13,087 nt of DNA from an uncultured Christensenellaceae bacterium (GTDB lineage Bacteria; Bacillota; Clostridia; Christensenellales; UBA1242): the NCBI GenBank assembly GCA_910587225.1, contig CAJULT010000018.1, forward strand, positions 1-13,087, given 5' to 3'. The translations under genes were made by a program, and so were the position numbers. Shown one piece after another: positions 6,347 through 13,087 of this stretch; position 1 is the stretch's first letter; each line of letters opens with the position of its first letter. Under the pieces are notes generated by a model. The model saw only the letters and a program-made list of their open reading frames with translations. It did not search any database and had not been told where the DNA came from.

Positions 6347-6799
6347 TTATGCCAAGATATCACTAAGTGTAACAACTACTTCACTTGCAGCAGCAGTGGT
6401 AGGAAAAACAAGTAAAACTGTATCATCACCACAGGTCGCGCCCATAAGATCAGAAAGGTTTAATTTATCAACAAAACTACAAACGCCCGCACCAAGACCT
6501 TTAATGGTTTTTACGACAACTGTATTGAGCGCGCTTTTTACTGAGATAACAGCTTCCTTAAATATTGTAATGTATTTGTTGGAGATAACTTGTTCTTCAC
6601 CGCCAACAAAGCAGTACTTATATTTACCAGAAGACGATAAAATTTTGGTAAGACCAAGCTCTTTAATATCTCTGGAAATAGTAGCCTGAGTGATATCAAA
6701 GTTTGCATTTTTAAGTTCACGAGCGAGTTCATCCTGCGTTTCAATCTCTTTGGTTGAGATAAGCTCTAATATTTTTGACTGTCTTGCACTTCTTGCCAT
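6347..6799 (-). CDS. argR: Arginine repressor ArgR (AhrC)
   Basis: Arginine-dependent transcription regulator. It forms hexamers, represses arginine synthesis genes and, in B. subtilis (AhrC), activates arginine catabolism. The N-terminal winged helix (about 1-70) contains the recognition segment ATISRDIKELGLTKI (39-53). The C-terminal domain (about 80-150) oligomerises and binds arginine. The acidic arginine-binding motif GDDT is kept at 124-127, although the preceding residues (GATC) differ from the common GTIA. The length of 150 residues is typical. The ribosome site AAGGAG lies 11 bases before the ATG, slightly far. It is first in the argR-recN unit. Several ARG-box-like sites surround its promoter, so autoregulation is likely. 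Confidence 0.96.
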   Translation of the reverse strand: MARSARQSKILELISTKEIETQDELARELKNANFDITQATISRDIKELGLTKILSSSGKYKYCFVGGEEQVISNKYITIFKEAVISVKSALNTVVVKTIKGLGAGVCSFVDKLNLSDLMGATCGDDTVLLVFPTTAAASEVVVTLSDILA

Positions 6800-6840
6800 A
6801 AATCGCTATTCTCCTTTATTTTCGGGGCTTGTAGCCGTTA

Positions 6841-6868
6841 TGCATAATTATAAATTTATGTTTATTCA
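6841..6868. promoter_or_regulatory. Two adjoining ARG-box-like sites downstream of the argR promoter
   Basis: TGCATAATTATAAA (6841-6854) abuts TTTATGTTTATTCA (6855-6868). On the minus strand the second reads CATGAATAAACATAAATT in its 18-base form, close to the B. subtilis ARG box CATGAATAAAAATKCAAK with four mismatches. Both lie between the predicted transcription start (about 6875) and the argR ribosome site, where a bound repressor would block elongation or initiation. The 14-bp centre spacing is shorter than the roughly 21 bp seen between E. coli boxes. Confidence 0.55.
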
Positions 6869-6881
6869 TGCATTTTTGATT

Positions 6882-6910
6882 ATTATACAACATTTTTTAT
6901 AATTATGCAA
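6882..6910 (-). promoter_or_regulatory. argR-recN promoter
   Basis: On the minus strand, TTGCAT (6905-6910), a 17-bp spacer and a consensus TATAAT (6882-6887). The predicted start near 6875 gives a leader of about 75 bases before the argR ATG. The -35 box overlaps one ARG-box-like site; another lies just upstream and two lie downstream. Confidence 0.7.
6896..6909. promoter_or_regulatory. ARG-box-like site over the argR -35 box
   Basis: On the minus strand this is TGCATAATTATAAA, the exact 14-mer found on the plus strand at 6841-6854. The two copies form an inverted pair that brackets the argR -10 box. The left half fits the ARG half-site TGCAT and the right half is degenerate. Its overlap with the -35 hexamer would let a bound protein exclude RNA polymerase. 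Confidence 0.45.
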
Positions 6911-6916
6911 GTGATT

Positions 6917-6934
6917 TTTGCATATTTATTCACG
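6917..6934. promoter_or_regulatory. ARG box upstream of the argR promoter
   Basis: The core TGCATATTTATTCA (6919-6932) fits the ARG palindrome TGNATWWWWATNCA at every position. On the minus strand the 18-base form CGTGAATAAATATGCAAA matches the B. subtilis ARG box at 15 of 18 positions. It lies just upstream of the argR -35 box. It is the best ARG box in the window and the main support for arginine-dependent autoregulation. Confidence 0.65.
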
Positions 6935-7034
6935 GAAATTTTATATAAATTTAACTTTATGCAAATTTATAAAATTGAAATTTATAAATATAAATGAATA
7001 TGCATAGCATTAAAATTCACTGCTCGCTTTTCGC
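6935..7034. other. Very AT-rich spacer upstream of the argR operators
   Basis: About 100 bp of almost pure A and T between the ARG boxes and the thiI terminator. It contains loose half-sites such as TATGCAAA (6959-6966) and TGAATATGCATA (6994-7005) that resemble ARG half-boxes but do not form complete palindromes. I see no gene. It may act as an UP element or as extra weak ArgR contacts. Confidence 0.35.
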
Positions 7035-7061
7035 AAAATAAAAAAGCGGCAACGCGCCGCT
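7035..7061 (-). terminator. Terminator of the pheST-desulfurase-thiI operon
   Basis: On the minus strand, AGCGGC (7056-7061), loop GCGTT, GCCGCT (7045-7050), then a run of six Ts and further T-rich sequence. It begins about 30 bp after the thiI stop codon and has the same GCGGC/GCCGC core as the terminator near 3370. Confidence 0.85.
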
Positions 7062-7092
7062 CAAATAATAAAAAAATAAGGCGACGCTGTGG

Positions 7093-8247
7093 TCACCCTA
7101 TTTCAATAATCTCTTCTGTTGACAAAGCAAAGTCTACAAGCTCATCGATGTCGAGCCTTGCCTCCTCGCGTTCCGCCTTTTCAATGGTTGGTTTTATTAC
7201 TGGATACTTTGGAAGGAACACTGTACAACAATCTTCATAAGGAAGAATTGAAGTTTCATATGTGTCAATCTTATTTGCAATTTCCATAATCTCTTCTTTG
7301 TCCATTGCGATGCAAGGACGGAAGACGGGAGTCTTTTTTACAACCCCTCCGGTCACAGTCATGCTTTGCATAGTCTGACTTGCCACCTGTCCAAGACTTT
7401 CACCGGTTACAATCGCACCCAATCCATTTTTCTCACACAGTCTTTCTGCAATTCGCATCATAATACGGCGCATGATTGTAATCATATACTCCTCAGCACA
7501 ATGCATGTGTATCTCTTCTTGCACTCGCGTGAATGAAATTACATGAAGTTTTATTTTTCCGCAATACTGAGAAATCTTATTGCCAAGCGCGATAACCTTC
7601 TCTTTTGCAAGCTCACTAGTATATGGATAACTATGAAAATGTAGCGCTTCAAGTTCTAGCCCACGTTTAGACATGAGATAACCCGCAACTGGACTATCAA
7701 TACCACCTGACAAAAGAAGCAGCGCCTTGCCCGCAGTTCCCAAAGGCAATCCGCCCTGACAACGCACAAAATTATAGTAAATGTATGCTTTTTTATTTTC
7801 TCTGATATCGACATAGATAGTTACATCTGGATGATAAAGATTGACGCTCGCCTGCGGATTCAAATCAAGTAGTAAACCGCCAAGCTTTGCTGCGTAATCC
7901 ATTGAGCGAATCGGAAAGGTCTTGTCCGCTCTTTTAACTTCCACTTTGAAACTTTTATTTTTCAGTTCAACCTTAATAACTTCTTGACGGATAATCTCCT
8001 CTTGTGCATCCACCCCATTTGCAAGGCACAGGCTATGAAGTCCAAACACTGTTTGCAGCTTTTGAACAATTCCCTCTTCCGTTTCAGGCTTATAGCCACT
8101 TATAATATACCTTCCACTTGTCGCATGAAAAACAAACTCCTCATCAGAAAGTTTTGTCTTTATGTTCTCTATAAGTTTTTTCTCAAACAGTTTTCGATTT
8201 TTACCTTTTAAAAAAAGTTCACCAAATCGAAGCAAAATTACCTTCAT
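7093..8247 (-). CDS. thiI: tRNA 4-thiouridine synthetase ThiI
   Basis: Adenylates U8 of tRNA and replaces its oxygen with sulfur, giving s4U8, a near-UV sensor and quality mark; in some bacteria ThiI also supplies sulfur for thiamine. Residues 1-60 are the ferredoxin-like domain and about 60-165 the THUMP RNA-binding domain. The PP-loop ATPase domain follows, with SGGIDS at 180-185. Cys340-Cys341 (PYEDCCTVF) lie where a sulfur-carrying Cys is conserved. At 384 residues it lacks the C-terminal rhodanese domain of the 482-residue E. coli enzyme. This is the normal short Bacillota form, which receives sulfur directly from a dedicated cysteine desulfurase. That partner is the gene before it, and the two overlap by 4 bp (ATGA), which suggests translational coupling. 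It is last in the pheST operon, and a terminator follows. Confidence 0.96.
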   Translation of the reverse strand: MKVILLRFGELFLKGKNRKLFEKKLIENIKTKLSDEEFVFHATSGRYIISGYKPETEEGIVQKLQTVFGLHSLCLANGVDAQEEIIRQEVIKVELKNKSFKVEVKRADKTFPIRSMDYAAKLGGLLLDLNPQASVNLYHPDVTIYVDIRENKKAYIYYNFVRCQGGLPLGTAGKALLLLSGGIDSPVAGYLMSKRGLELEALHFHSYPYTSELAKEKVIALGNKISQYCGKIKLHVISFTRVQEEIHMHCAEEYMITIMRRIMMRIAERLCEKNGLGAIVTGESLGQVASQTMQSMTVTGGVVKKTPVFRPCIAMDKEEIMEIANKIDTYETSILPYEDCCTVFLPKYPVIKPTIEKAEREEARLDIDELVDFALSTEEIIEIG

Positions 8248-9353
8248 TTCACTTTCTCCAAAATTTCGTTATATCGCACCGAGATTGTTTTAGCAGCCTT
8301 AGTCACCTCATCTTGCGATTGATAAGCATTAAAACTAACTCGAAGGCTAGACTTTATTTTGTCTTTATTGAATCCTATCCCTTCCAAAATGCGATTGCCT
8401 GCATGTTTGGCTGAACATGCACTGCCAGTACCAACAATAACCTCATTTTCAAGCGCACGCATAAGCGTTTCGCCGTTAACACCAGGAAAAGATAAGCTTA
8501 TTATATAAGGGCTATCGGTTTCTAGCCAAGTTATCTTTTTGTCAAGGTTTTCCAAAAATATTTTTTGCAGAAGCTCAGTATTTTTAAAGTTTGCGCCCAC
8601 GTCAATATTTTTAACTGCCCATTCCATAGCCTTTATGCCAGCCACATTTTCAGTCCCTGAGCGCAAGCCGCCCTCTTGACCTCCACCATAAACGATATTT
8701 TTTAGCGCTTGCTTGTTTTTGACATACAGCGCACCAACACCTTTTGGCCCACCAAATTTGTGCGCCGAAATCGTATAAAGATCGATGCCAAGTTGATCCA
8801 ATGAAAATTGGATCTTACAAAATGCCTGAACGCCGTCCACATGCACAAGCGCATTTGGAGCTAGCTTATCTCGCAAAAGCGTAACTCGTTTTATGTCGTT
8901 TATAGCACCCGTTTCGTTACTCACATGAATAATAGAAATAAGACGCGTCCTATCATTTATCACCTTTTCAAGTTCGTCATAGTCTATTTGCCCGTTTTTC
9001 CCAAGCGGCACAAAATGCACTACCCCGCCTTTATCTTGCAAAGCGCGTGCCGTATTATAAACACTCGGATGCTCACCACCCGAAAAAACATATTCAGTTT
9101 TTCCACCACGAACCGAGCCAAAGATTGCAAGGTTATTGCTTTCGGTAGCGCCACTTGTAAAAATAATATCGCCCTTGCGCGCACCAAGTTTTTCCAAAAG
9201 AGTTTTTCTTGCTTCGTTTAAGCTTTTTGAAACATTTAATGCCGCGTGATAGCCCGCCGAAGGATTGTAAAAATTACAGCAAGCCTCCTGCCGCATAACT
9301 TCCATCGCTCCTTCAAACATTGGCGTTGTCGCCGCATTATCCAAATAAATCAT
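8244..9353 (-). CDS. nifS: Cysteine desulfurase (NifS/IscS family, NifZ-like partner of ThiI)
   Basis: PLP enzyme that takes sulfur from L-cysteine and holds it as a persulfide for transfer, here most likely to ThiI. It starts MIYLDNAATTPM, typical of group I NifS/IscS proteins. The PLP-binding parts are all present: SGATESNN (67-74), His95 in GGEHPS, Asp173 in HVDGVQ, and Lys199 in SAHKFGGPKG, the Schiff-base lysine. The active-site Cys313 lies in TGSACSAKH. At 369 residues it is slightly shorter than IscS (404) and close to the B. subtilis desulfurase NifZ, which serves ThiI. No iscU, iscR or sufU gene is nearby, which favours tRNA thiolation over general Fe-S assembly. The ribosome site TAGGAGAG overlaps the pheT stop codon 7 bp upstream. 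Confidence 0.93.
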   Translation of the reverse strand: MIYLDNAATTPMFEGAMEVMRQEACCNFYNPSAGYHAALNVSKSLNEARKTLLEKLGARKGDIIFTSGATESNNLAIFGSVRGGKTEYVFSGGEHPSVYNTARALQDKGGVVHFVPLGKNGQIDYDELEKVINDRTRLISIIHVSNETGAINDIKRVTLLRDKLAPNALVHVDGVQAFCKIQFSLDQLGIDLYTISAHKFGGPKGVGALYVKNKQALKNIVYGGGQEGGLRSGTENVAGIKAMEWAVKNIDVGANFKNTELLQKIFLENLDKKITWLETDSPYIISLSFPGVNGETLMRALENEVIVGTGSACSAKHAGNRILEGIGFNKDKIKSSLRVSFNAYQSQDEVTKAAKTISVRYNEILEKVK

Positions 9354-9360
9354 CTCTCTC

Positions 9361-11727
9361 CTAACCTCGCAAAATCACTCCCAGTTTGCTTTGCACTTGC
9401 GATAATATTTTATTAAATATAGTCATCACTTCATCTTCAACAAGAGTTTTATTTTCATCTTTAAAGATGAGATTGTACGCTATTGACTTTTTGCCGGGTT
9501 CAACATTTTGGTACACGTCAAATTCTTTAACCTCTGCAAGAAGTTTCCCGCCCGCACGCTTAATTTCGCTGCGAACAACTTCACTCTCCATTTCGTTAGG
9601 CATAACAAATGCAACATCTTTTTGCATCTCAGGGAATTTGCTAGCCTCTTTAAATTTAAGAGGTTTTATAGTCTTATTATATAATTTGGTCATCGAAAGT
9701 TCGCATACATAAACTTCATCTTTGCATTCGCTCGGATGCACTCTTCCTATTACGCCAATCTGCTCGCGATCAAGCGTTATCGTTGCACAAATTCCCGGAT
9801 GAAAATCAGGCGACTGCGCTTTCACAAATGCATAACGATTCTTAAATCCTAAATAGCATAATAGATTTTCAACTATACCTTTAATACAATAGAAATCAGC
9901 TTTTACTTTTACGCCCTGCCATTCATTTTCAATATAGTTACCTTTCATCAAGATAGCAACTTTTACATCTTCCTTATAACCCACTTCATAAGTTTTAGCA
10001 ATCTCATAAAGCATAACATTTTTAACATTTCTTGCGCGGTTATATTCATAGACATTTAAAAGAGAAGGCAGAATTGAAGTGCGAATTACCGACTTATCAA
10101 TAACCATTGGATTTGGAAGTTTAATCTGCTCTCTTTGCTCATATCTGAACTTGCCTGCCATTTCAGGACTTACAAGAGTGTACGTCTTAGCTTCGTTAAG
10201 CCCAAGCGCACGAAGACGACGAGAAATTTCTTTGCGAATCTTCACATCGCCAATATACTCACCTCTCCTTGTAGGCACTATTGGTAACACAGAAACTAAA
10301 TTGTGATAACCATACAATCTCCCAATTTCTTCGGCAATATCATTTACATTTTCATCAATGTCAAGTCTGCGATTAGGAATTACAACCTTAAACTTACCGC
10401 CCGACAAAGTAAACGGAAAATCAAGTCTTGCAAGCTCGGTCTTTACGTCTTCATCAGTAAGCTGCAAGCCAAGCAGCCCACTAACCTCGCTAGTAGTAAA
10501 TTCAACTTCTTTTTGTTTTTTCAAAAGTGCGTCATGTTTAACTTTGCCTTCAAGCACCTTTGCGCCTGCATATTTTTCAAGCAAAGCGCAAGCGCGATCG
10601 ATGGCAGCCTGCGTATATTCAAAGTTCAAGCCCTTTCCATAGCGAATTGAAGCCTCGCTTTTAAGGTCAAGCCTTCCCGCAGCATTTCTAATCGTAACAG
10701 CGTCAAATATTGCACTTTCAATTAAAATATCTTTGGTGTTATCATCGACTTCGGTGTTTTCACCGCCCATAATACCAGCAAGACAAACAGGCTTCACTCC
10801 GTCTGTAATAACAATTTCGCCAGCTTTTAAAATTCTCTTATTTCCATCAAGCGTTATAAGCTGTTCGCCCTCTTTTGCCTCACGAACGAGTATTTTATCA
10901 CCCAGTTTATTTTTATCAAAAAAGTGTAACGGTTGACCGTATTCAAGCATTACATAATTTGAAATATCCACCACATTATTAATCGGTCTCATACCTGCGG
11001 CAATAAGACGATTTTTTATAAATTCCGGCGACTGTCCAATCGTCACCCCCTTAACCATTTTCGCAAGATAGAAAGGACACTTTTCGGTTTCAACTTTTAG
11101 CGAAATATGATTTGCCACATTATCACTTATAGTTTTAAACTCTGCTTTCGGCAATGTAACCTTGCGATTTAAAATTGATGCAATTTCGTACGCAAAACCA
11201 ATATGATAATAGCAGTCATTATTGCGGTGTTTATGCACATCAAGTTCATAAACTGTGTCATTTGTACCAAGCTGCACATTTGCATCTGTTCCTGCTGGCA
11301 AATCAGTGTCAAGTTCAGCAATTCCCTTTGCATAGGCTTCGTCTGTTTTCTTTTCAAGACCAAGTTCATACAAAGCACAAATCATTCCGTTACTTTCTTG
11401 CCCACGAATCTTTCCGGGCTTTATTTCAAAATTCTCTGGAAGCACGCATCCTGGCAAAGCAACTAGTACTTTTAGTCCCTCTCTAACATTTGGCGCACCA
11501 CAAACAATTTGAGTTACCTTACTTCCTATATCCACTTGGCAGATATGCAAGTGGTCGCTGTCTGGATGCATAATACACTCTTTCACCTGTCCAATAACAA
11601 GGTTATCAATATGACTTGAAATAACCTTTTCAACATTAACACCCGCTTTGGTTATTTTAACCGCAAGCTCTTTCGGATCTTGGTCAGAAATGTCAATATA
11701 GTCTTTAACCCAATCTAAACTTATCAT
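9361..11727 (-). CDS. pheT: Phenylalanyl-tRNA synthetase beta subunit
   Basis: Larger subunit of the cytoplasmic alpha2-beta2 PheRS; it binds tRNA-Phe and edits mischarged Tyr-tRNA. Domain order is complete: N-terminal helix (DWVKDYI), an OB-fold tRNA-binding domain at about 40-150 (LVIGQVKECIMHPDSDHLH), B3/B4 editing at about 215-385 (RPINNVVDISNYVMLEYGQP, EASIRYGKGL), and B5 at about 405-475 ending RLDIDENVNDIAEEIGRLYG. A pseudo-synthetase core follows, then a C-terminal FDX-ACB anticodon-binding domain from about 693 (KFPEMQKDVAFVMP). The 788 residues are a normal length. It starts 2 bp after the pheS stop codon, with a GGGAGG ribosome site inside the end of pheS, as expected for subunits made in equal amounts. 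Confidence 0.97.
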   Translation of the reverse strand: MISLDWVKDYIDISDQDPKELAVKITKAGVNVEKVISSHIDNLVIGQVKECIMHPDSDHLHICQVDIGSKVTQIVCGAPNVREGLKVLVALPGCVLPENFEIKPGKIRGQESNGMICALYELGLEKKTDEAYAKGIAELDTDLPAGTDANVQLGTNDTVYELDVHKHRNNDCYYHIGFAYEIASILNRKVTLPKAEFKTISDNVANHISLKVETEKCPFYLAKMVKGVTIGQSPEFIKNRLIAAGMRPINNVVDISNYVMLEYGQPLHFFDKNKLGDKILVREAKEGEQLITLDGNKRILKAGEIVITDGVKPVCLAGIMGGENTEVDDNTKDILIESAIFDAVTIRNAAGRLDLKSEASIRYGKGLNFEYTQAAIDRACALLEKYAGAKVLEGKVKHDALLKKQKEVEFTTSEVSGLLGLQLTDEDVKTELARLDFPFTLSGGKFKVVIPNRRLDIDENVNDIAEEIGRLYGYHNLVSVLPIVPTRRGEYIGDVKIRKEISRRLRALGLNEAKTYTLVSPEMAGKFRYEQREQIKLPNPMVIDKSVIRTSILPSLLNVYEYNRARNVKNVMLYEIAKTYEVGYKEDVKVAILMKGNYIENEWQGVKVKADFYCIKGIVENLLCYLGFKNRYAFVKAQSPDFHPGICATITLDREQIGVIGRVHPSECKDEVYVCELSMTKLYNKTIKPLKFKEASKFPEMQKDVAFVMPNEMESEVVRSEIKRAGGKLLAEVKEFDVYQNVEPGKKSIAYNLIFKDENKTLVEDEVMTIFNKILSQVQSKLGVILRG

Positions 11728-11729
11728 GG

Positions 11730-12773
11730 TTAGTCCTCCCTTCTATCAAAGTTCGCGCTCTCACGCAAATCGGTCATATAGAATTTACGAATATCACTTA
11801 TGCCATATTTAAGCATTGCACATCTTTCAGCGCCAAATCCAAAAGCAAAACCGCTCCACACATTTGGATCATAACCGCAATTTCTAAGCACATTCGGATG
11901 CACCATACCCGCACCACTGATAGTAAGCCAACCAGTATTTTTACATAAAGAACAGCCTTTACCTTTGCACACAAAGCAACTTACATCAGTTTCAACTGAT
12001 GGCTCGGTAAATTGATAATAACTTGGTCTAAACCTTGTCTGACAGTTTTCCCCAAAGAGTTTCTTAGCCACCACATCAAAAGTCGCCTTTAAGTTTGCAA
12101 GGCTGATATTTTTATCCACAAGTAACCCCTCAATTTGCATAAATTGATGTGAATGTGTTGCATCATCAGCATCGCGACGATAAGTTTTTCCCGGACAAAT
12201 CATACGAATAGGTTTATCTCCACCAGCTGCAAGCATAGTCCTTGCTTGAACTGGCGAAGTTTGGCTTCTAAGAAGCATCTTTTCGTCCTCAATGTAGAAA
12301 GTGTCCTGAGCATCACGCGCAGGATGTCCCTTTGGAATATTCAACAGCTCAAAGTTGAAGTGGTCCTGCTCAATTTCTGGGCCGTCAACTACGTCATAAC
12401 CCATGCTCATAAACACTTCTTCCACTTCTTCAATAGTCTTTTCTAGGATATTTGGTGCGCCTGCTTTTATTTCAAGCGCAGGTAAGGTCACATCCACGCT
12501 TTCACTAGCAAGCTTGGCTGCAAGCGCTGCATCTTTGAAAGCCTTTTCCTTTGCAGAAATCGCCTCTTCTATCGCACTTCTCACTTCATTAACAAGCGCC
12601 CCAACCACAGGTCTATCTTCTGGTGCAACATCTCTCATGCCACGCAAAATAGCAGTAAGCTCCCCACTTTTGCCAAGCACTTTAACGCGAAGCTCGTTAA
12701 GCGCAGATAAATCACCTACGATCGCAAGCGTTTCAAGTGTCTGCTTTTTTATTTTTTCAAGTTGATCTTTCAT
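11730..12773 (-). CDS. pheS: Phenylalanyl-tRNA synthetase alpha subunit
   Basis: Catalytic class II subunit of PheRS, which charges tRNA-Phe. Residues 1-90 form the N-terminal coiled-coil tRNA-binding arm. The catalytic core follows: motif 1 near 115-135 (VFMSMGYDVVDGPEIE), motif 2 at about 190-215 (RMICPGKTYRRD, HSHQFMQIEG), and motif 3 at about 311-321 (FGFGAERCAML). Cys266, Cys269, Cys274 and Cys277 form a CxxC-x4-CxxC pair before GWLTISGAGMVHPNV; this Cys-rich loop, possibly metal-binding, is common in bacterial PheS. Its length of 347 residues is normal. AAAGGAG lies 5 bases before the ATG. It is the first gene behind the Phe T-box leader, so its expression should rise when tRNA-Phe is uncharged. 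Confidence 0.98.
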   Translation of the reverse strand: MKDQLEKIKKQTLETLAIVGDLSALNELRVKVLGKSGELTAILRGMRDVAPEDRPVVGALVNEVRSAIEEAISAKEKAFKDAALAAKLASESVDVTLPALEIKAGAPNILEKTIEEVEEVFMSMGYDVVDGPEIEQDHFNFELLNIPKGHPARDAQDTFYIEDEKMLLRSQTSPVQARTMLAAGGDKPIRMICPGKTYRRDADDATHSHQFMQIEGLLVDKNISLANLKATFDVVAKKLFGENCQTRFRPSYYQFTEPSVETDVSCFVCKGKGCSLCKNTGWLTISGAGMVHPNVLRNCGYDPNVWSGFAFGFGAERCAMLKYGISDIRKFYMTDLRESANFDRRED

Positions 12774-13038
12774 AATTTCTCCTTTAAACTAAAAAAAAAT
12801 TTTCTCCCTATTTTTAGGGCGAAAAATCTTCCGCGTTACCACCTAAATTCATGCTAAAATAGCACCTTAATTTCTCTTTTACGATAGAGTCAATCGACGC
12901 AAACTACACAGCTTGTTGCCTTCACCCACGCAGCTAGAAAGTGAATTCATTTTGTCCGCTTTGCCTGCCTTTCACCTTACGCAGACTCTCTAAAAAAGTT
13001 TATCAAAATTACTACTCTTTCATCATCGCTTTTATATA
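12774..13038 (-). promoter_or_regulatory. Phe-specific T-box riboswitch leader
   Basis: Untranslated leader of about 265 bases that binds uncharged tRNA-Phe. The distal stem I motif AGAGAGTCTGCG is followed by AAGGTGAAAGGCAGG. The specifier loop reads GAA-TTC-AC then TTTCTAGCTG, with the Phe codon UUC at 12943-12945. A small stem III (TGCTA-TTT-TAGCA, about 12850-12863) precedes the T-box sequence AGGTGGTAACGCGG (12831-12844). Its TGGT pairs with the ACCA end expected of tRNA-Phe. The antiterminator pairs AGG with CCU and GCG with CGC around the UGGUAAC bulge (12816-12844). The competing terminator uses the same CGCCCTA segment. When charged tRNA is plentiful the terminator forms; uncharged tRNA-Phe allows read-through into pheS, pheT, the desulfurase gene and thiI. 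Confidence 0.95.
12791..12826 (-). terminator. T-box regulated terminator
   Basis: On the minus strand, TTTTC then CCCTA, loop AAAA, TAGGG then GAAAA, with one G-A mismatch between the two stem blocks. A run of nine Ts follows (12791-12799). The 5' half (CGCCCT) is also needed by the antiterminator, which makes the two structures mutually exclusive. Confidence 0.9.
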
Positions 13039-13044
13039 CTTTGT

Positions 13045-13074
13045 ACTATAACAAAATATTGCCCTCTTTGTCAA
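13045..13074 (-). promoter_or_regulatory. Promoter of the pheST operon
   Basis: On the minus strand, a perfect TTGACA -35 box (13069-13074) and TATAGT (13045-13050) are 18 bp apart; TTATAG at 17 bp is the alternative register. Transcription should start near 13038, just before the T-box stem I. Confidence 0.75.
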
Positions 13075-13087
13075 CTAAAATAACTTT

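Noticed and set aside
6003..6689. A 228-codon plus-strand open frame across the recN and argR starts
   Set aside because: It is antisense to two clear genes with complete family motifs, crosses their junction, and resembles no known protein. Long antisense frames are expected opposite such coding sequence.
7093..8247. thiI as a truncated gene lacking its rhodanese domain
   Set aside because: The short form ending after the PP-loop domain is standard in Bacillota, and a partner desulfurase gene is directly upstream.
1..13087. CRISPR arrays, tRNA or rRNA genes, insertion sequences, toxin-antitoxin or defence genes
   Set aside because: No regularly spaced repeats, no cloverleaf or rRNA sequence, no transposase ends, and all coding space is taken by housekeeping, repair and sporulation genes.

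Overview
This is a low-GC (roughly 38% by eye) chromosomal segment from a Bacillota bacterium, most likely an uncultured member of the Clostridia. Three things support this: a Phe-specific T-box leader in front of pheST, a dedicated cysteine desulfurase paired with a rhodanese-less ThiI, and the argR-recN-spoIVB gene order known from endospore formers. A well-preserved SpoIVB protease argues that the organism, or a recent ancestor, sporulates. I cannot name a genus from the sequence.

Layout. (1) 1-1222, minus strand: serS, with only the last C-terminal residues missing at the window edge. It has its own promoter and a very short leader. (2) 1223-1457: a divergent intergenic region with the serS promoter, the promoter of the next gene, a 19-bp inverted repeat and a 7-bp direct repeat. 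(3) 1458-3240, plus strand: a two-gene unit of a Xer-type tyrosine recombinase, apparently leaderless, and an S51-family (peptidase E-like) serine hydrolase 1 bp downstream. A tandem terminator region shared with the convergent spoIVB follows. (4) 6799 down to 3397, minus strand: argR-recN-spoIVB. The argR promoter is surrounded by several ARG-box-like sites. A strong terminator separates recN from spoIVB, and a weak candidate forespore-type promoter overlaps that terminator. (5) 13074 down to 7093, minus strand: promoter, Phe T-box, pheS, pheT, cysteine desulfurase and thiI in a tight operon ending in a terminator.

How the genes work together. Most of the window supports translation: SerRS, PheRS alpha and beta, and the sulfur relay (cysteine desulfurase to ThiI) that makes 4-thiouridine at tRNA position 8. 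The T-box reads uncharged tRNA-Phe through a UUC specifier and should control all four genes behind it. ArgR is the arginine-dependent repressor and probably regulates itself and recN, whose product acts in double-strand-break repair. SpoIVB is the forespore signalling protease that triggers sigma-K activation in the mother cell. The recombinase has the features of a chromosomal Xer-type protein; no other mobile-element genes are near it.

I see no clear new biological system here. The items most worth a second look are regulatory: the T-box-controlled tRNA thiolation genes, the terminator/promoter overlap before spoIVB, the ARG-box cluster, and the repeats upstream of the leaderless recombinase.
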